Assembly: GCF_025363195.1 (NCBI RefSeq)
Contig: NZ_JANYEK010000245.1
Span: 1-40,082, forward strand
DNA length: 40,082 nucleotides
Origin: Sphingomonas sp.
GTDB lineage: Bacteria; Pseudomonadota; Alphaproteobacteria; Sphingomonadales; Sphingomonadaceae
Reading direction: 5' to 3'
A model generated the notes under the pieces. The model had not been told where the DNA came from and made no database searches. It saw only the letters and a program-made list of their open reading frames with translations. Made by a program: the position numbers and the translations under genes. This document shows, piece after piece, positions 7,901-14,974 of the stretch (position 1 is the stretch's first letter; each line of letters opens with the position of its first letter).

Positions 7901-7994
7901 GGGCAACCGCAACGCTTGGAAGCACGGCGGACGGTCTGCCGAGTCACTTGCAACGGCGCGTTTTATCAAAGGGATCGCGCGGATCGTCGGGTAA
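7737..7994 (+). CDS. Cys/His-motif protein with HGG...GAPxGNxNAxKHG
   Basis: An 85-aa protein with a probable zinc-binding pattern Cys22, Cys32, Cys43, His46 (RCLAKTRKGTACQSPAV then RCRMHGG) followed by GSGAPEGNRNAWKHGG. This combination is typical of small proteins found on alphaproteobacterial phages and islands; their function is not established. A G-rich site (GGGGGG) precedes the ATG at 7737 by about 6 bases; an upstream in-frame ATG at 7698 has none. It overlaps the end of the preceding gene by 164 nt in another frame, much more than its neighbours do. Confidence 0.72.
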   Translation: MQNPPNNPMQPEPSRLAAAPRCLAKTRKGTACQSPAVKGSPRCRMHGGKGSGAPEGNRNAWKHGGRSAESLATARFIKGIARIVG

Positions 7995-8078
7995 ACTGGC
8001 GGATAGGGAAAAGCTGCCATTCAGCTTTCGCCCAAAAGCGGACGTTTAAGCAGGTCACTAAAGCGGCCGAGCATTAGG

Positions 8079-8369
8079 TTGACGCGCCTGCAGGAGTTCA
8101 TGCAGCTCCAGGTCACGGATCAGCCCATGTTCGCGGTGGCCGGGTTCTTGCAGCATACTAAGGAGGGCACTTGGTTTGCGATGGTGACGTGTGATCCTAA
8201 CGAACTGGTCGCGCCGATCCATCCGAAGGCGATGATCACTATTCTAAAGCCTGAGGATCACGGTCGATGGATTCCCCGCAGTCTGGACGATGTGATCGAG
8301 TTACAGCGGCCGTATGCCGATTGTGAGATGACGGTCCGTGGGCCAACGTTTCCAACCCGCGAACGATAA
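8079..8369 (+). pseudogene. Truncated SOS response-associated peptidase (SRAP) gene
   Basis: The reading frame encodes only the C-terminal half of an SRAP/YedK-type protein: PMFAVAGF, then WFAMVTCDPNE, then IHPKAMITILKPEDHGRWI, matching the family order of the FAGLW-like strand, the T-A-N segment and the H-x-RMPVIL-like block. The N-terminal half with the catalytic Cys2 and the first conserved Asn/Glu residues is missing. Upstream (7995-8078) no in-frame remnant is visible. Only TTG (8079) or internal ATGs could start it. SRAP proteins form a crosslink to abasic DNA through Cys2, so this copy cannot do so. Most likely a decayed accessory gene of the element. Confidence 0.65.
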
Positions 8370-8387
8370 TCTTTCTGGATAACAGCC

Positions 8388-8404
8388 TGTAAGAAATTCT
8401 TACA
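8388..8404. promoter_or_regulatory. 17-bp perfect palindrome, probable enhancer site
   Basis: TGTAAGAA-A-TTCTTACA is a perfect inverted repeat centred at 8396, about 53 bp upstream of the sigma-54 promoter. Sigma-54 promoters need an activator bound upstream, and this is the natural candidate site. The identity of the activator (a PrsR-type regulator would be expected for PEP-CTERM genes) is inferred. Confidence 0.6.
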
Positions 8405-8456
8405 CTGCTGGAGATCGCCGAAAAGATATTGCCGATTTATCAATGGAATATGGGAT

Positions 8457-8472
8457 TGGCATGACATTTGCT
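8457..8472 (+). promoter_or_regulatory. Sigma-54 (RpoN) promoter of PEP-CTERM gene
   Basis: TGGCATGACATTTGCT matches the -24/-12 consensus TGGCACGNNNNTTGCW at every defined base but one, with the required GG-to-GC spacing. Transcription should begin near 8483, about 25 bases before the ATG at 8509. Confidence 0.75.
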
Positions 8473-8508
8473 CGGAACGCTGGCGTCATCAAAAAAGGGG
8501 AACTTAAA

Positions 8509-9111
8509 ATGTCACTGCGTTCAAAAGTCGTTACTGCTGCAATCGTCGCATGCAGCTTTGCAAGCTCATCGGCCTATGCCGCTAGCTACGTTGTCACTAA
8601 TTCGCTGCCGTTTTACAATACTATCGGCTGTAAAAACGCATCGACAACCGGTGCTTTTTCGACGGGCACTGTGGTGTCATCGGGATCCTACACCGGAAAC
8701 TGCAGTGGTGGGTACACTGTAGCCCTGGATACGGTTGCTAAGACGATCACACTCAGTGGTTTTCAGAATGGTGACTATCAGCTTAATAACCTAAACATCA
8801 CTGGCATCACCGAAGCTAACATCACGGGGCTGAGCCTCGTGTCCCTAGGTGGCCTGTTCACTACGCCACGCAACTATGTCCTCCCGACGACCCAGACGTC
8901 GTTCACCGGCAACTCGTTGGGTATCACCTTCTCAACAAACACGGCAACTGACCAAGAGTTCTATTACACCACATACGGACGGGCTGTGTTCGCGTATACC
9001 ACGGGCGCAGTTCCAGAGACGGCCACTTGGGGCATGATGGTCGCAGGCTTCGCTATGATGGGTGCTGCGATGCGCACGCGTCGGCGCACCGCCAAGGTAA
9101 CCTTCGCCTAA
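8509..9111 (+). CDS. PEP-CTERM sorting domain protein
   Basis: A 200-aa exported protein. It has an N-terminal signal peptide (MSLRSKVVTAAIVACSFASS to about residue 25, ending AYA), a Ser/Thr/Asn-rich beta-type body of about 140 residues without a recognised domain, and a C-terminal sorting signal: VPETATWGMMVAGFAMMGAA followed by an Arg-rich tail. The signal departs from the usual PEP in having Pro-Glu-Thr at the motif. Such proteins are handled by an exosortase and end up on the surface or in the matrix. AGGGGAA lies before the ATG; an upstream ATG at 8443 precedes the promoter and is not used. It has a sigma-54 promoter, a palindrome and its own terminator, so it is an independent unit within the element. 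Confidence 0.85.
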   Translation: MSLRSKVVTAAIVACSFASSSAYAASYVVTNSLPFYNTIGCKNASTTGAFSTGTVVSSGSYTGNCSGGYTVALDTVAKTITLSGFQNGDYQLNNLNITGITEANITGLSLVSLGGLFTTPRNYVLPTTQTSFTGNSLGITFSTNTATDQEFYYTTYGRAVFAYTTGAVPETATWGMMVAGFAMMGAAMRTRRRTAKVTFA

Positions 9112-9134
9112 AGGTTCATTCTCCGATGAACGCT

Positions 9135-9165
9135 AAGCCGCTGGCCGAAAGGCTGGCGGCTTTTT
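9135..9165 (+). terminator. Rho-independent terminator after PEP-CTERM gene
   Basis: A 12-bp stem (AAGCCGCTGGCC with GGCTGGCGGCTT, two G-U pairs) with a GAAA loop is followed by a run of T. It begins 24 bp after the stop. Confidence 0.88.
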
Positions 9166-9221
9166 CCTGTCCTTAGATTGAAGCCATTACGACTATGACT
9201 GCTTCCGCCCAGTTGCGGACA

Positions 9222-9590
9222 TTATCGAACGCTTTTCATGGACATTGCAAGGTAGACGAGAATGGCCAAGATGGATCCATTCTGAACACTGAATAACGTC
9301 CAGAACTTAGCTGGCTGCTTAGCGCGTTCAACACTTAAGAACCTCCAGCCAAACCACCCTGACCGAGCGTGGGACACGACCATCCACACCCATCCGGCGC
9401 AAGCAAGTGACCACCAAACCCAGAAGGTTGAAATCTTGTCCACGGCGATATTTAGCGGGGAGCGCTTTGTCGCGTCAATGTCCGCTTCCCACCAGCTATC
9501 GCCGTTCCGCTGCCTCCCGCGCGTGCAAGGTGCCGACAAGCCGCCTGGCAGGTACCAGCCGGAAAAGCGGTCAGGCGGCAACCGCCTCAC
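9222..9590 (-). CDS. Possible small membrane protein near right end of element
   Basis: The frame encodes two clear membrane segments: FWVWWSLACAGWVWMVV and SILAILVYLAMSM, joined by a basic loop (RSGWFGWRFLSVERAKQPAKFW). This is strongly protein-like. The start is uncertain: the open frame continues upstream into the tRNA, which is not coding. A GTG at 9590 is the first plausible start, but the residues before about 9480 do not look like protein; an ATT at 9479 after GGGAAGCGG would start just before the conserved-looking part. It reads toward the PEP-CTERM terminator, opposite to the other element genes. It is last before the attachment repeat, a common place for accessory or immunity genes. 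No family recognised. Confidence 0.45.
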   Translation of the reverse strand: MRRLPPDRFSGWYLPGGLSAPCTRGRQRNGDSWWEADIDATKRSPLNIAVDKISTFWVWWSLACAGWVWMVVSHARSGWFGWRFLSVERAKQPAKFWTLFSVQNGSILAILVYLAMSMKSVR

Positions 9591-9688
9591 CGCCGGACAT
9601 CTGGCACGGCAATTACGGGTGGCATTCACCCCTGTTTTCTGGGATTTTTCCGGGAAACAAAGTCCCGCTCCGCCTAAGTCATTGAAAA

Positions 9689-9740
9689 CGTGGTGGAGCT
9701 GAGCGGAATCGAACCGCTGGCCTCTGCAGTGCGATTGCAG
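9689..9740. repeat. Right attachment repeat within tRNA-Ala
   Basis: This copy of the 52-bp repeat (see 3378-3429) covers the anticodon arm, variable loop, T arm, acceptor 3' strand and CCA of the intact tRNA plus 2 bp. Only bases 9741-9766, the tRNA 5' part, lie outside it. Confidence 0.93.
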
Positions 9741-9766
9741 CGCTCTCCCATCTGAGCTACAGCCCC
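9691..9766 (-). tRNA. tRNA-Ala (anticodon CGC)
   Basis: The 76-nt sequence folds as a cloverleaf: acceptor GGGGCTG paired with CAGCTCC, D arm GCTC/GAGC, anticodon stem CTGCA/TGCAG, T stem AGCGG/CCGCT with loop TTCGATT, and encoded ACCA. The anticodon loop ATCGCAC gives CGC, reading GCG (alanine). The acceptor carries the G3-U70 pair that marks alanine tRNAs. The gene is intact because the element restores its 3' part, so insertion does not cost the tRNA. Confidence 0.95.
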
Positions 9767-9858
9767 ATACCAAGCGCGACGCATTTAACGAGCGTTATCA
9801 AGCGACGCAACCGGACATTGCCGCGGTTCGACCACCATCAAATCGCCGCGCTGCCAAA

Positions 9859-10773
9859 TTAAATCGCCCCGCTAAACGTATCGCATTGGCGCGGATCGCC
9901 ACTGTCCATGCCGCGCTTCAGCCACGCCATCCGTTCGGCAGACGTGCCGTGCGTGAAGCTGTCGGGCACGACGCGACCTTGCGATTCCTGTTGCAGCGTA
10001 TCGTCGCCGATGGCGTGCGCAGCGGTCATCCCTTCCTCGATATCGCCGGGATCGAGCCGGTCACGATTTTGCGCCGCCCATACGCCGGCGTAGCAATCGG
10101 CCTGCAGCTCGAGCCGGACCGAGAGCGCGTTGCCCTCGGTGCGGCTGGATTGTGCCTGTTGCTGCGAAACCTGCGACGACTTGCCCATCAAGTTCTGGAT
10201 GTGGTGGCCGAATTCGTGCGCGATGACATAGTCCTGCGCGAAATCGCCTTTCGCGCCGAATTTGTTGGCAAGCTCGGCGAAGAAATTGGTGTCGAGATAG
10301 ATGCCCTGGTCGCTTGGGCAATAGAATGGCCCCATCGCGCTCTGCGCCGCGCCGCAGCCGGATTGACCGCCCTGATCGCCATAGAACACCAATTTGGGGG
10401 CCTTGAATTGTGATCCGAGCATCTTTTTCCAGGTGGTGTCCGCCGAACTGAAGGCGTTGCAGGCGGATTTGCTTTCGGCGTTGAGATTGCAGCTGGAGGC
10501 GGTGTCCGTTCCGGCCTGACGATCGCCGGCCTGGCCGAACTGTGCGCTGGGGGCCTGAACCTGGCTGCCACCACCGGTGAGCGAACCGAGCCCGCCGAAG
10601 ACGGCGAGGCCAATCAGCAGAACCGCCACGCCGCCGCAGCCGAAACGGCTGAACACCATCGGCAGCAGGCCGAGCAGCATGCCGCCACCGCCGCCGCCAA
10701 ACCCACCACCGCCGCCGCTCGCGCCGCGCTGATCCTCGACATTGATATTGGGATCGAAATCGTCGAGCCGCAT
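9859..10773 (-). CDS. Neutral zinc metallopeptidase (YpfJ family)
   Basis: A 304-aa membrane-anchored protein of the YpfJ/putative neutral zinc metallopeptidase family. Order: short acidic N terminus (MRLDDFDPNINVEDQRG), a Gly-rich stretch (about 20-31), one membrane segment (about 45-62), then a peptidase-like domain with HEFGHHIQ (186-193, the HEXXH zinc motif) and a downstream ELQAD (Glu222 as likely third ligand). The N-terminal start and Gly-rich linker are typical. Substrates are not known. It is divergent from the phospholipase gene across 132 bp. The open frame extends upstream of 10773 into the neighbour's antisense and is not coding there. Confidence 0.9.
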   Translation of the reverse strand: MRLDDFDPNINVEDQRGASGGGGGFGGGGGGMLLGLLPMVFSRFGCGGVAVLLIGLAVFGGLGSLTGGGSQVQAPSAQFGQAGDRQAGTDTASSCNLNAESKSACNAFSSADTTWKKMLGSQFKAPKLVFYGDQGGQSGCGAAQSAMGPFYCPSDQGIYLDTNFFAELANKFGAKGDFAQDYVIAHEFGHHIQNLMGKSSQVSQQQAQSSRTEGNALSVRLELQADCYAGVWAAQNRDRLDPGDIEEGMTAAHAIGDDTLQQESQGRVVPDSFTHGTSAERMAWLKRGMDSGDPRQCDTFSGAI

Positions 10774-10905
10774 GGGAATGGCCTCAGGATCGTTGGTGTT
10801 GCGGTATGAATGCGTAAAGGGCGGGGATGTTGCAAGCACGGCAATGTCGCCTCGGCGCAAACTCTCCGTTGATCCCGGCGTCTGCCCGGCGCATGGACGG
10901 CGGCG

Positions 10906-12126
10906 ATGGCCGATATCGAACCGCAGGCACACGTTGAACGTGCCACCCAACGCTCTGCCGAGCCCTCGGTGAAACCTCGTCGCCGGGCTAAGGCTCTGCC
11001 CCTGCCCGATTGCGTTGCTCTGGTGCTGCAGGGTGGCGGTGCATTGGGCAGCTACCAGGCGGGAGTGATCGAGGGGCTGAGCGGTAGCGGCATCGATGTC
11101 GATTGGGTCGCGGGGATCTCGATTGGGGCCGTCAACGCCGCAATCTATGCCGGGAATCCGCCGGAACGTCGCGTCGAGCGCTTGCACGCATTCTGGGACA
11201 GGGTAACGGGCGCATTGCCCAGTTTCCCGATCTTCCCCAACGATTCCGTGCGCGAGTTCGTTCACGAATGGTCGGCCGGTTTCGTGATGATGGCGGGTGT
11301 GCCGGGCTTCTTCAGCCCAAGGATGATCCCGCCGGTATTCGCTACGCCGGGGTCGATGGAAGCCATGAGCTTCTACGATTCCGCACCGCTGAAAGAGACG
11401 CTGGACGCTTTGGTCGATTGGGATCTGCTCAACAATGGCGCGGTGCGGCTGTCGGTCGGTGCGGTCGATGTCGAAAGTGGCAATTTCAATTATTTCGACA
11501 CGACGGAAACGCGGATCGATGCGCGACACATCATGGCTTCGGGCGCGCTGCCCCCGGGCCTGCCGCCGGTCGAGATCGACGGGCGGTTGTGGTGGGATGG
11601 CGGCCTGGTCTCGAACACACCGCTGACGCATGTGCTGGATCATCAACAGGGCGAATTACTGGCGTTCCAGGTCGATCTCTTCTCGGCCTCGGCGGATCGG
11701 CCACGCACGATCATGGACGTGGCGGCGCGGCAGAAGGAGATCCTGTTTTCCAGCCGCACGCGGCAGGTCTCCGATCAGGTGATGCGCATCCGGCAGGACC
11801 GCGAGGGCATTCGCAAGGTTCTGGCCAAATTGCCGCCCGAACTGCGCGACGACCCGGACGTGCAGGCGCTGGCTGCCCGATCGGCGGAGGATGCGGTCAA
11901 CCTCGTCCACCTCATCTACCGCGCCAATGGGTGGGAAGGCGGTAGCCGCGATTTCGAATTTTCGACCCGCACGATGCGCGAGCATTGGGAGGCGGGCATG
12001 GAGGCGGTGGCCGAGACGATGGCGAATGCGCAACTGGTCGCGGCAAACATCGAGACCGGCAAGAGCGCGGCGTTCGATCTCGTCCGCAAGCCGCTCTCTT
12101 CCGACCATCACCTGCAAGGAGTTTGA
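10906..12126 (+). CDS. Patatin-like phospholipase
   Basis: A 406-aa serine lipid acyl hydrolase. Visible motifs: oxyanion-hole GGGALGSYQAG (about 43-53), nucleophile Ser72 in GISIG, and the catalytic dyad Asp231 in WWDGG. The C-terminal part, about 290-400, fits the extension seen in patatin proteins encoded beside 3-hydroxybutyrate dehydrogenase. The next gene begins 3 bp after the stop, so they form an operon. The pairing is usual in alphaproteobacteria that store polyhydroxybutyrate and suggests a role in lipid or PHB turnover; this is inferred from context. The first 30 residues are basic and low in complexity. Confidence 0.88.
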   Translation: MADIEPQAHVERATQRSAEPSVKPRRRAKALPLPDCVALVLQGGGALGSYQAGVIEGLSGSGIDVDWVAGISIGAVNAAIYAGNPPERRVERLHAFWDRVTGALPSFPIFPNDSVREFVHEWSAGFVMMAGVPGFFSPRMIPPVFATPGSMEAMSFYDSAPLKETLDALVDWDLLNNGAVRLSVGAVDVESGNFNYFDTTETRIDARHIMASGALPPGLPPVEIDGRLWWDGGLVSNTPLTHVLDHQQGELLAFQVDLFSASADRPRTIMDVAARQKEILFSSRTRQVSDQVMRIRQDREGIRKVLAKLPPELRDDPDVQALAARSAEDAVNLVHLIYRANGWEGGSRDFEFSTRTMREHWEAGMEAVAETMANAQLVAANIETGKSAAFDLVRKPLSSDHHLQGV

Positions 12127-12129
12127 GCC

Positions 12130-12915
12130 ATGTTCCTCAAGGGCAGGAGCGCCATCGTCACTGGCTCCACCTCGGGCATCGGCCTGGCCTACGCCAAGGC
12201 GTTCGCCGCCGAGGGCGCGAGCGTGGTCATCAACGGTTTCGGCGATGCGGATGCGATCGAGACGGAGCGCGCCGCCCTGGAGGCGACCAGCGGCGCCAAG
12301 GCGCTGTACGACGCCGCCGACATGACCAAGCCGGATGAGATCGCGGCGATGGTCGCGCGATGTCATGCCGAACTTGGCGGGCCGGACATCATCGTCAACA
12401 ATGCCGGCATCCAGCATGTCGCGCCGATCGAGACTTTCCCCGCCGACAAGTTCGAGGCGATCATCAAGATCAACCTCACCTCGGCCTGGTATCTGATGCA
12501 GGCTGCGGTGCCGCTGATGAAGGCGGCGAAATGGGGGCGGATCATCTCCACCGCCTCGGCCCATTCGCTCGTCGCGTCGCCGAACAAGTCCGCCTATGTG
12601 ATGGCCAAGCACGGCCTTGCCGGGCTGACCAAGACGATCGCGCTGGAAACCGCGACATTCGGAATCACGGTCAATTGCATCTCGCCCGGTTATGTCTGGA
12701 CGCCGTTGGTGGAGGCGCAGATTCCGGACACGATGAAGACACGTGGACTGACGCGCGACCAGGTCATCAACGATGTGCTGCTCGCGGCCCAGCCGACCAA
12801 GGAATTCGTCACCTCCGAACAGGTCGCGGCGATGGCGGTATATCTGTGTGGCGATGCGGCCAAGGCGATAACCGGTGCCAACCTCTCGATGGACGGGGGC
12901 TGGACGGCGGCTTGA
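12130..12915 (+). CDS. bdhA: 3-hydroxybutyrate dehydrogenase
   Basis: Short-chain dehydrogenase of 261 aa that oxidises (R)-3-hydroxybutyrate to acetoacetate with NAD in the cytoplasm, the step after PHB depolymerisation. Motifs: cofactor-binding TGSTSGIG (11-18), NNAG (90-93), catalytic Ser143, and Tyr156-x3-Lys160 (YVMAK). The HSLVASPNKSAYVMAKHGLAGLTK-type region and the Gln94-Ile-Gln-His segment (NAGIQHVAPIE) are characteristic of this enzyme rather than SDRs in general. AAGGAG lies 6-7 bases before the ATG. It is the second gene of a pair with the patatin-like phospholipase. Confidence 0.9.
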   Translation: MFLKGRSAIVTGSTSGIGLAYAKAFAAEGASVVINGFGDADAIETERAALEATSGAKALYDAADMTKPDEIAAMVARCHAELGGPDIIVNNAGIQHVAPIETFPADKFEAIIKINLTSAWYLMQAAVPLMKAAKWGRIISTASAHSLVASPNKSAYVMAKHGLAGLTKTIALETATFGITVNCISPGYVWTPLVEAQIPDTMKTRGLTRDQVINDVLLAAQPTKEFVTSEQVAAMAVYLCGDAAKAITGANLSMDGGWTAA

Positions 12916-12961
12916 GCCGATATCGTCGTTGCTCCTCGAAGCGATTGCGACGTTTGATTTC

Positions 12962-12985
12962 AACGTCTTGGCAAACGTCTTGGCA
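12962..12985 (+). repeat. Tandem 12-bp repeat upstream of DUF4893 gene
   Basis: Two head-to-tail copies of AACGTCTTGGCA. Each contains TTGGCA, a -35-like hexamer; the second is 17 bp from TTCTAT at 13003-13008, a weak -10. This may be a promoter or a regulator site; low certainty. Confidence 0.35.
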
Positions 12986-13036
12986 AGGGGGTGCGGGCGT
13001 GGTTCTATATCGGTAGATAACAAGAATCGGTCGCAC

Positions 13037-13669
13037 ATGGTTTTCAAACTTGCAGTTGGGCTGGCCGCATGTGCGGTCTTGGCGGCGTGTGGCGACAAGG
13101 GCCATCCAGCGACGGCGTCCGCCGTGCCTGCCGTTGCCGACTGGCGGCAGGTCGCCACCAAGATCGATCGCGACCGGCTGCGCACCTGGCGCGAAGCCTG
13201 GGTCGCGGCGACGGACAAGGCCCGTGCCGCCGGCAACGGCCCGGCGCTGGCGGCGGAGGGCAACCTGTTCGATCCGGATCGCGCCTTGGCCGGAGCGGTG
13301 CCGCCGCCGGGGGCCTATCGATGTCGCGTGTTCAAACTTGGCGCACACGGCACGGCCACGCGCGATTTCACGGCCTTTCCCTATTTCGACTGCCGTGTCG
13401 AAGCCGACGGGAGCGTGTCGAGTTTCTTCAAGACCGGCGGATCGCAGCGTCCGGTTGGCATGGCCTACCCCGACAGCGATACGCGCGCGGTGTTCCTGGG
13501 CACGATGATGATTGGCGACGAGAAGATCCCGCTGCGGTACGGGCGCGATTCCGGTCGCGATATGGCCGGGATCATCCAGCGGGTAGATGACAAGATGTGG
13601 CGCATCGCGTTGCCCCGGCCGCAATTCGAATCGATGCTCGACGTCGTCGAGATCGTACCGGTCAGGTAG
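13037..13669 (+). CDS. DUF4893 lipoprotein
   Basis: A 210-aa predicted lipoprotein. The N terminus MVFKLAVGLAACAVLAACGD has a lipobox (LAAC), so it is likely anchored in the envelope. The mature part begins with DWRQVATKIDRDRLRTWREA, then a GNLFDPDRAL segment and PPPGAYRCRVFKLG, the order typical of the DUF4893 family. Its function is unknown. The start at 13037 is set by the signal peptide; the longer open frame (from 12875) has no such features. The stop is 3 bp from the convergent CDF gene stop. Confidence 0.85.
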   Translation: MVFKLAVGLAACAVLAACGDKGHPATASAVPAVADWRQVATKIDRDRLRTWREAWVAATDKARAAGNGPALAAEGNLFDPDRALAGAVPPPGAYRCRVFKLGAHGTATRDFTAFPYFDCRVEADGSVSSFFKTGGSQRPVGMAYPDSDTRAVFLGTMMIGDEKIPLRYGRDSGRDMAGIIQRVDDKMWRIALPRPQFESMLDVVEIVPVR

Positions 13670-13672
13670 ATA

Positions 13673-14623
13673 TCAGGCCTTATCTTTAGGGGTAAAGACC
13701 GCGGCATTTTCGCGCTTTTCCGGGCGAATATAGATGGAGGACAACATTGGTTCCGCGGCGCGCAGTTCGTCTTCGATCCGCTCGATCAACGTTTCCGCCT
13801 CGCCCATCGTCAGCGCATCGTCGAAATCGGCGCTGATCGCGACGAAGATGCTGTCTGGCGCGGTATGGATCGTGCGGACATGGTTGACTGACGTGATCGC
13901 CACCTGACGATCGACTACGGCGCGCACCTTGGCGACCACCGCCGGGTCTGCGCCTTCTCCGATCAGCAGGCCTTTCGCCTCACGCGCCAGCAAGGCGGCG
14001 ACCAGCGCGAGGATCACGCCGATTGCGATCGAGGCGACCCCGTCGATGCGCGGGTCGCCATAAGTGTGGCTGGCCCACACGCCGATCCCGGCGATGACCA
14101 GGCCGGCCAGCGCGGCGCTGTCTTCGAACAACACGATGAACCCCGCCGGATCCTTCGACCTGCGCACCGCCCGCCACCAGCCGGTCTTGCCCTTGGATGC
14201 TGCGAATTCGCGCATCGCGAGAAACCAGGATGCGCCCTCCATCGCGAAAGCGACACTCAGGACCAGATAGTTGATCAGCGGATCGCGCAGCGGCTCGGGT
14301 TCGAGGATATGGACATAGCCCTCATAGATCGACACGCCCGCACCGACCGCGAAGATCAGGATCGCGACGACGAACGACCAGAAATACAGTTCGCGACCAT
14401 AACCGAACGGATGATCTTCATCCGGGGCCCGCTGTCCGCGATGCTGCCCATACAGCAGGAGCACCTGGTTGAGGCTATCGACGACCGAATGGAACCCCTC
14501 GGTCAGCATCGACGACGAGCCGGAGATGCCGGCGGCAATGAACTTGGCCACCGCGATGCCTAGGTTGGCTGCGAGCGCCGCGAAGATGACGAGGTTCGAC
14601 CCGCCTTGTTTCGATGCCGACAC
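13673..14623 (-). CDS. Cation diffusion facilitator family transporter
   Basis: A 316-aa inner-membrane metal/proton antiporter of the CDF family, exporting divalent metals such as zinc or iron. Signs: a first helix, then SGSSSMLTEGFHSVVDSLNQ with the metal-site His45 and Asp49, then DEDHPFGYGRELYFWSF, a marker of a subgroup related to ZnT9 proteins; a second metal pair in VLFEDSAALAGL; and a C-terminal domain of about 90 residues typical of the family. Metal specificity cannot be deduced. It converges on the DUF4893 gene and is divergent from the AbrB-Doc pair. Confidence 0.9.
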   Translation of the reverse strand: MSASKQGGSNLVIFAALAANLGIAVAKFIAAGISGSSSMLTEGFHSVVDSLNQVLLLYGQHRGQRAPDEDHPFGYGRELYFWSFVVAILIFAVGAGVSIYEGYVHILEPEPLRDPLINYLVLSVAFAMEGASWFLAMREFAASKGKTGWWRAVRRSKDPAGFIVLFEDSAALAGLVIAGIGVWASHTYGDPRIDGVASIAIGVILALVAALLAREAKGLLIGEGADPAVVAKVRAVVDRQVAITSVNHVRTIHTAPDSIFVAISADFDDALTMGEAETLIERIEDELRAAEPMLSSIYIRPEKRENAAVFTPKDKA

Positions 14624-14691
14624 TGTGCCCTGCCCTTTGCCGCCGAGAGATCAGCGGCTTATGCGGCGGATGGCGACCCGTCCAGCGCGGC

Positions 14692-14722
14692 TTGTGGAAT
14701 TGGTGCGATAATGTTATAACAT
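14692..14722 (+). promoter_or_regulatory. Promoter and overlapping palindrome of AbrB-Doc pair
   Basis: TTGTGG (14692-14697) and TATAAC (14715-14720) are 17 bp apart. The -10 lies within a perfect palindrome ATGTTATAACAT (14711-14722), a likely autoregulatory operator. A start site 6-8 bases after the -10 would fall on the ATG at 14727, giving a leaderless message. Confidence 0.5.
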
Positions 14723-14726
14723 GCGT

Positions 14727-14972
14727 ATGAACGCTCCCATCAAACACGCCAAGACGCTCAAGCTGATCAAGGTCGGTAACTCGGTGGGCGTGATCCTGCC
14801 GAAGCAGGTGCTCGACAAGCTCGGGGTGGAACTCGGCGATCAGCTCGATCTGATCGAGGGCGTCGAGGGGTTGCAGCTTCAGCGTCACGATGAAGGCTTT
14901 GCCGCGCAGATGGAAGTGGCACGCGGCGTGATGAAGCGCCGGCGTAACGCACTTCGCGAACTCGCGAAATAA
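14727..14972 (+). CDS. AbrB/MazE-type antitoxin
   Basis: An 81-aa protein with a swapped-hairpin AbrB fold: LKLIKVGNSVGVILPKQVLD, then LGVELGDQLDLIEGVEG. The C-terminal 30 residues are basic and helical, the part that usually blocks the partner toxin. It ends 2 bp before the Doc toxin start, in one operon. The start at 14727 is preferred over ATG 14721 because the latter overlaps the promoter palindrome and neither has a ribosome site. Expected to neutralise the toxin and to repress the pair; both are known features of the family rather than shown here. Confidence 0.87.
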   Translation: MNAPIKHAKTLKLIKVGNSVGVILPKQVLDKLGVELGDQLDLIEGVEGLQLQRHDEGFAAQMEVARGVMKRRRNALRELAK

Positions 14973-14974
14973 GC

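Larger units (their letters stand above)
3378..9740. mobile_element. Integrative element in tRNA-Ala(CGC), about 6.3 kb
   Basis: The element lies between two identical 52-bp direct repeats (3378-3429 and 9689-9740), offset by 6311 bp. The right copy is part of an intact tRNA-Ala gene; the left copy is the displaced 3' segment of that gene, from the anticodon stem to CCA plus 2 bp. A tyrosine integrase starts 130 bp inside the left repeat. Contents in order: integrase, small unknown protein, GAGRP/HTH protein, excisionase-like protein, two small proteins, winged-helix protein, HUH-type replication protein, an overlapping gene pair, an SRAP fragment, a PEP-CTERM protein and a membrane protein. 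No structural phage or conjugation gene is seen, so a satellite-like or mobilisable island fits best (inference). Confidence 0.9.

Noticed and set aside
9591..9773. N-terminal extension of the membrane protein on the minus strand
   Set aside because: It translates the tRNA-Ala gene itself and its flank; the tRNA is certain, so this part is not coding.
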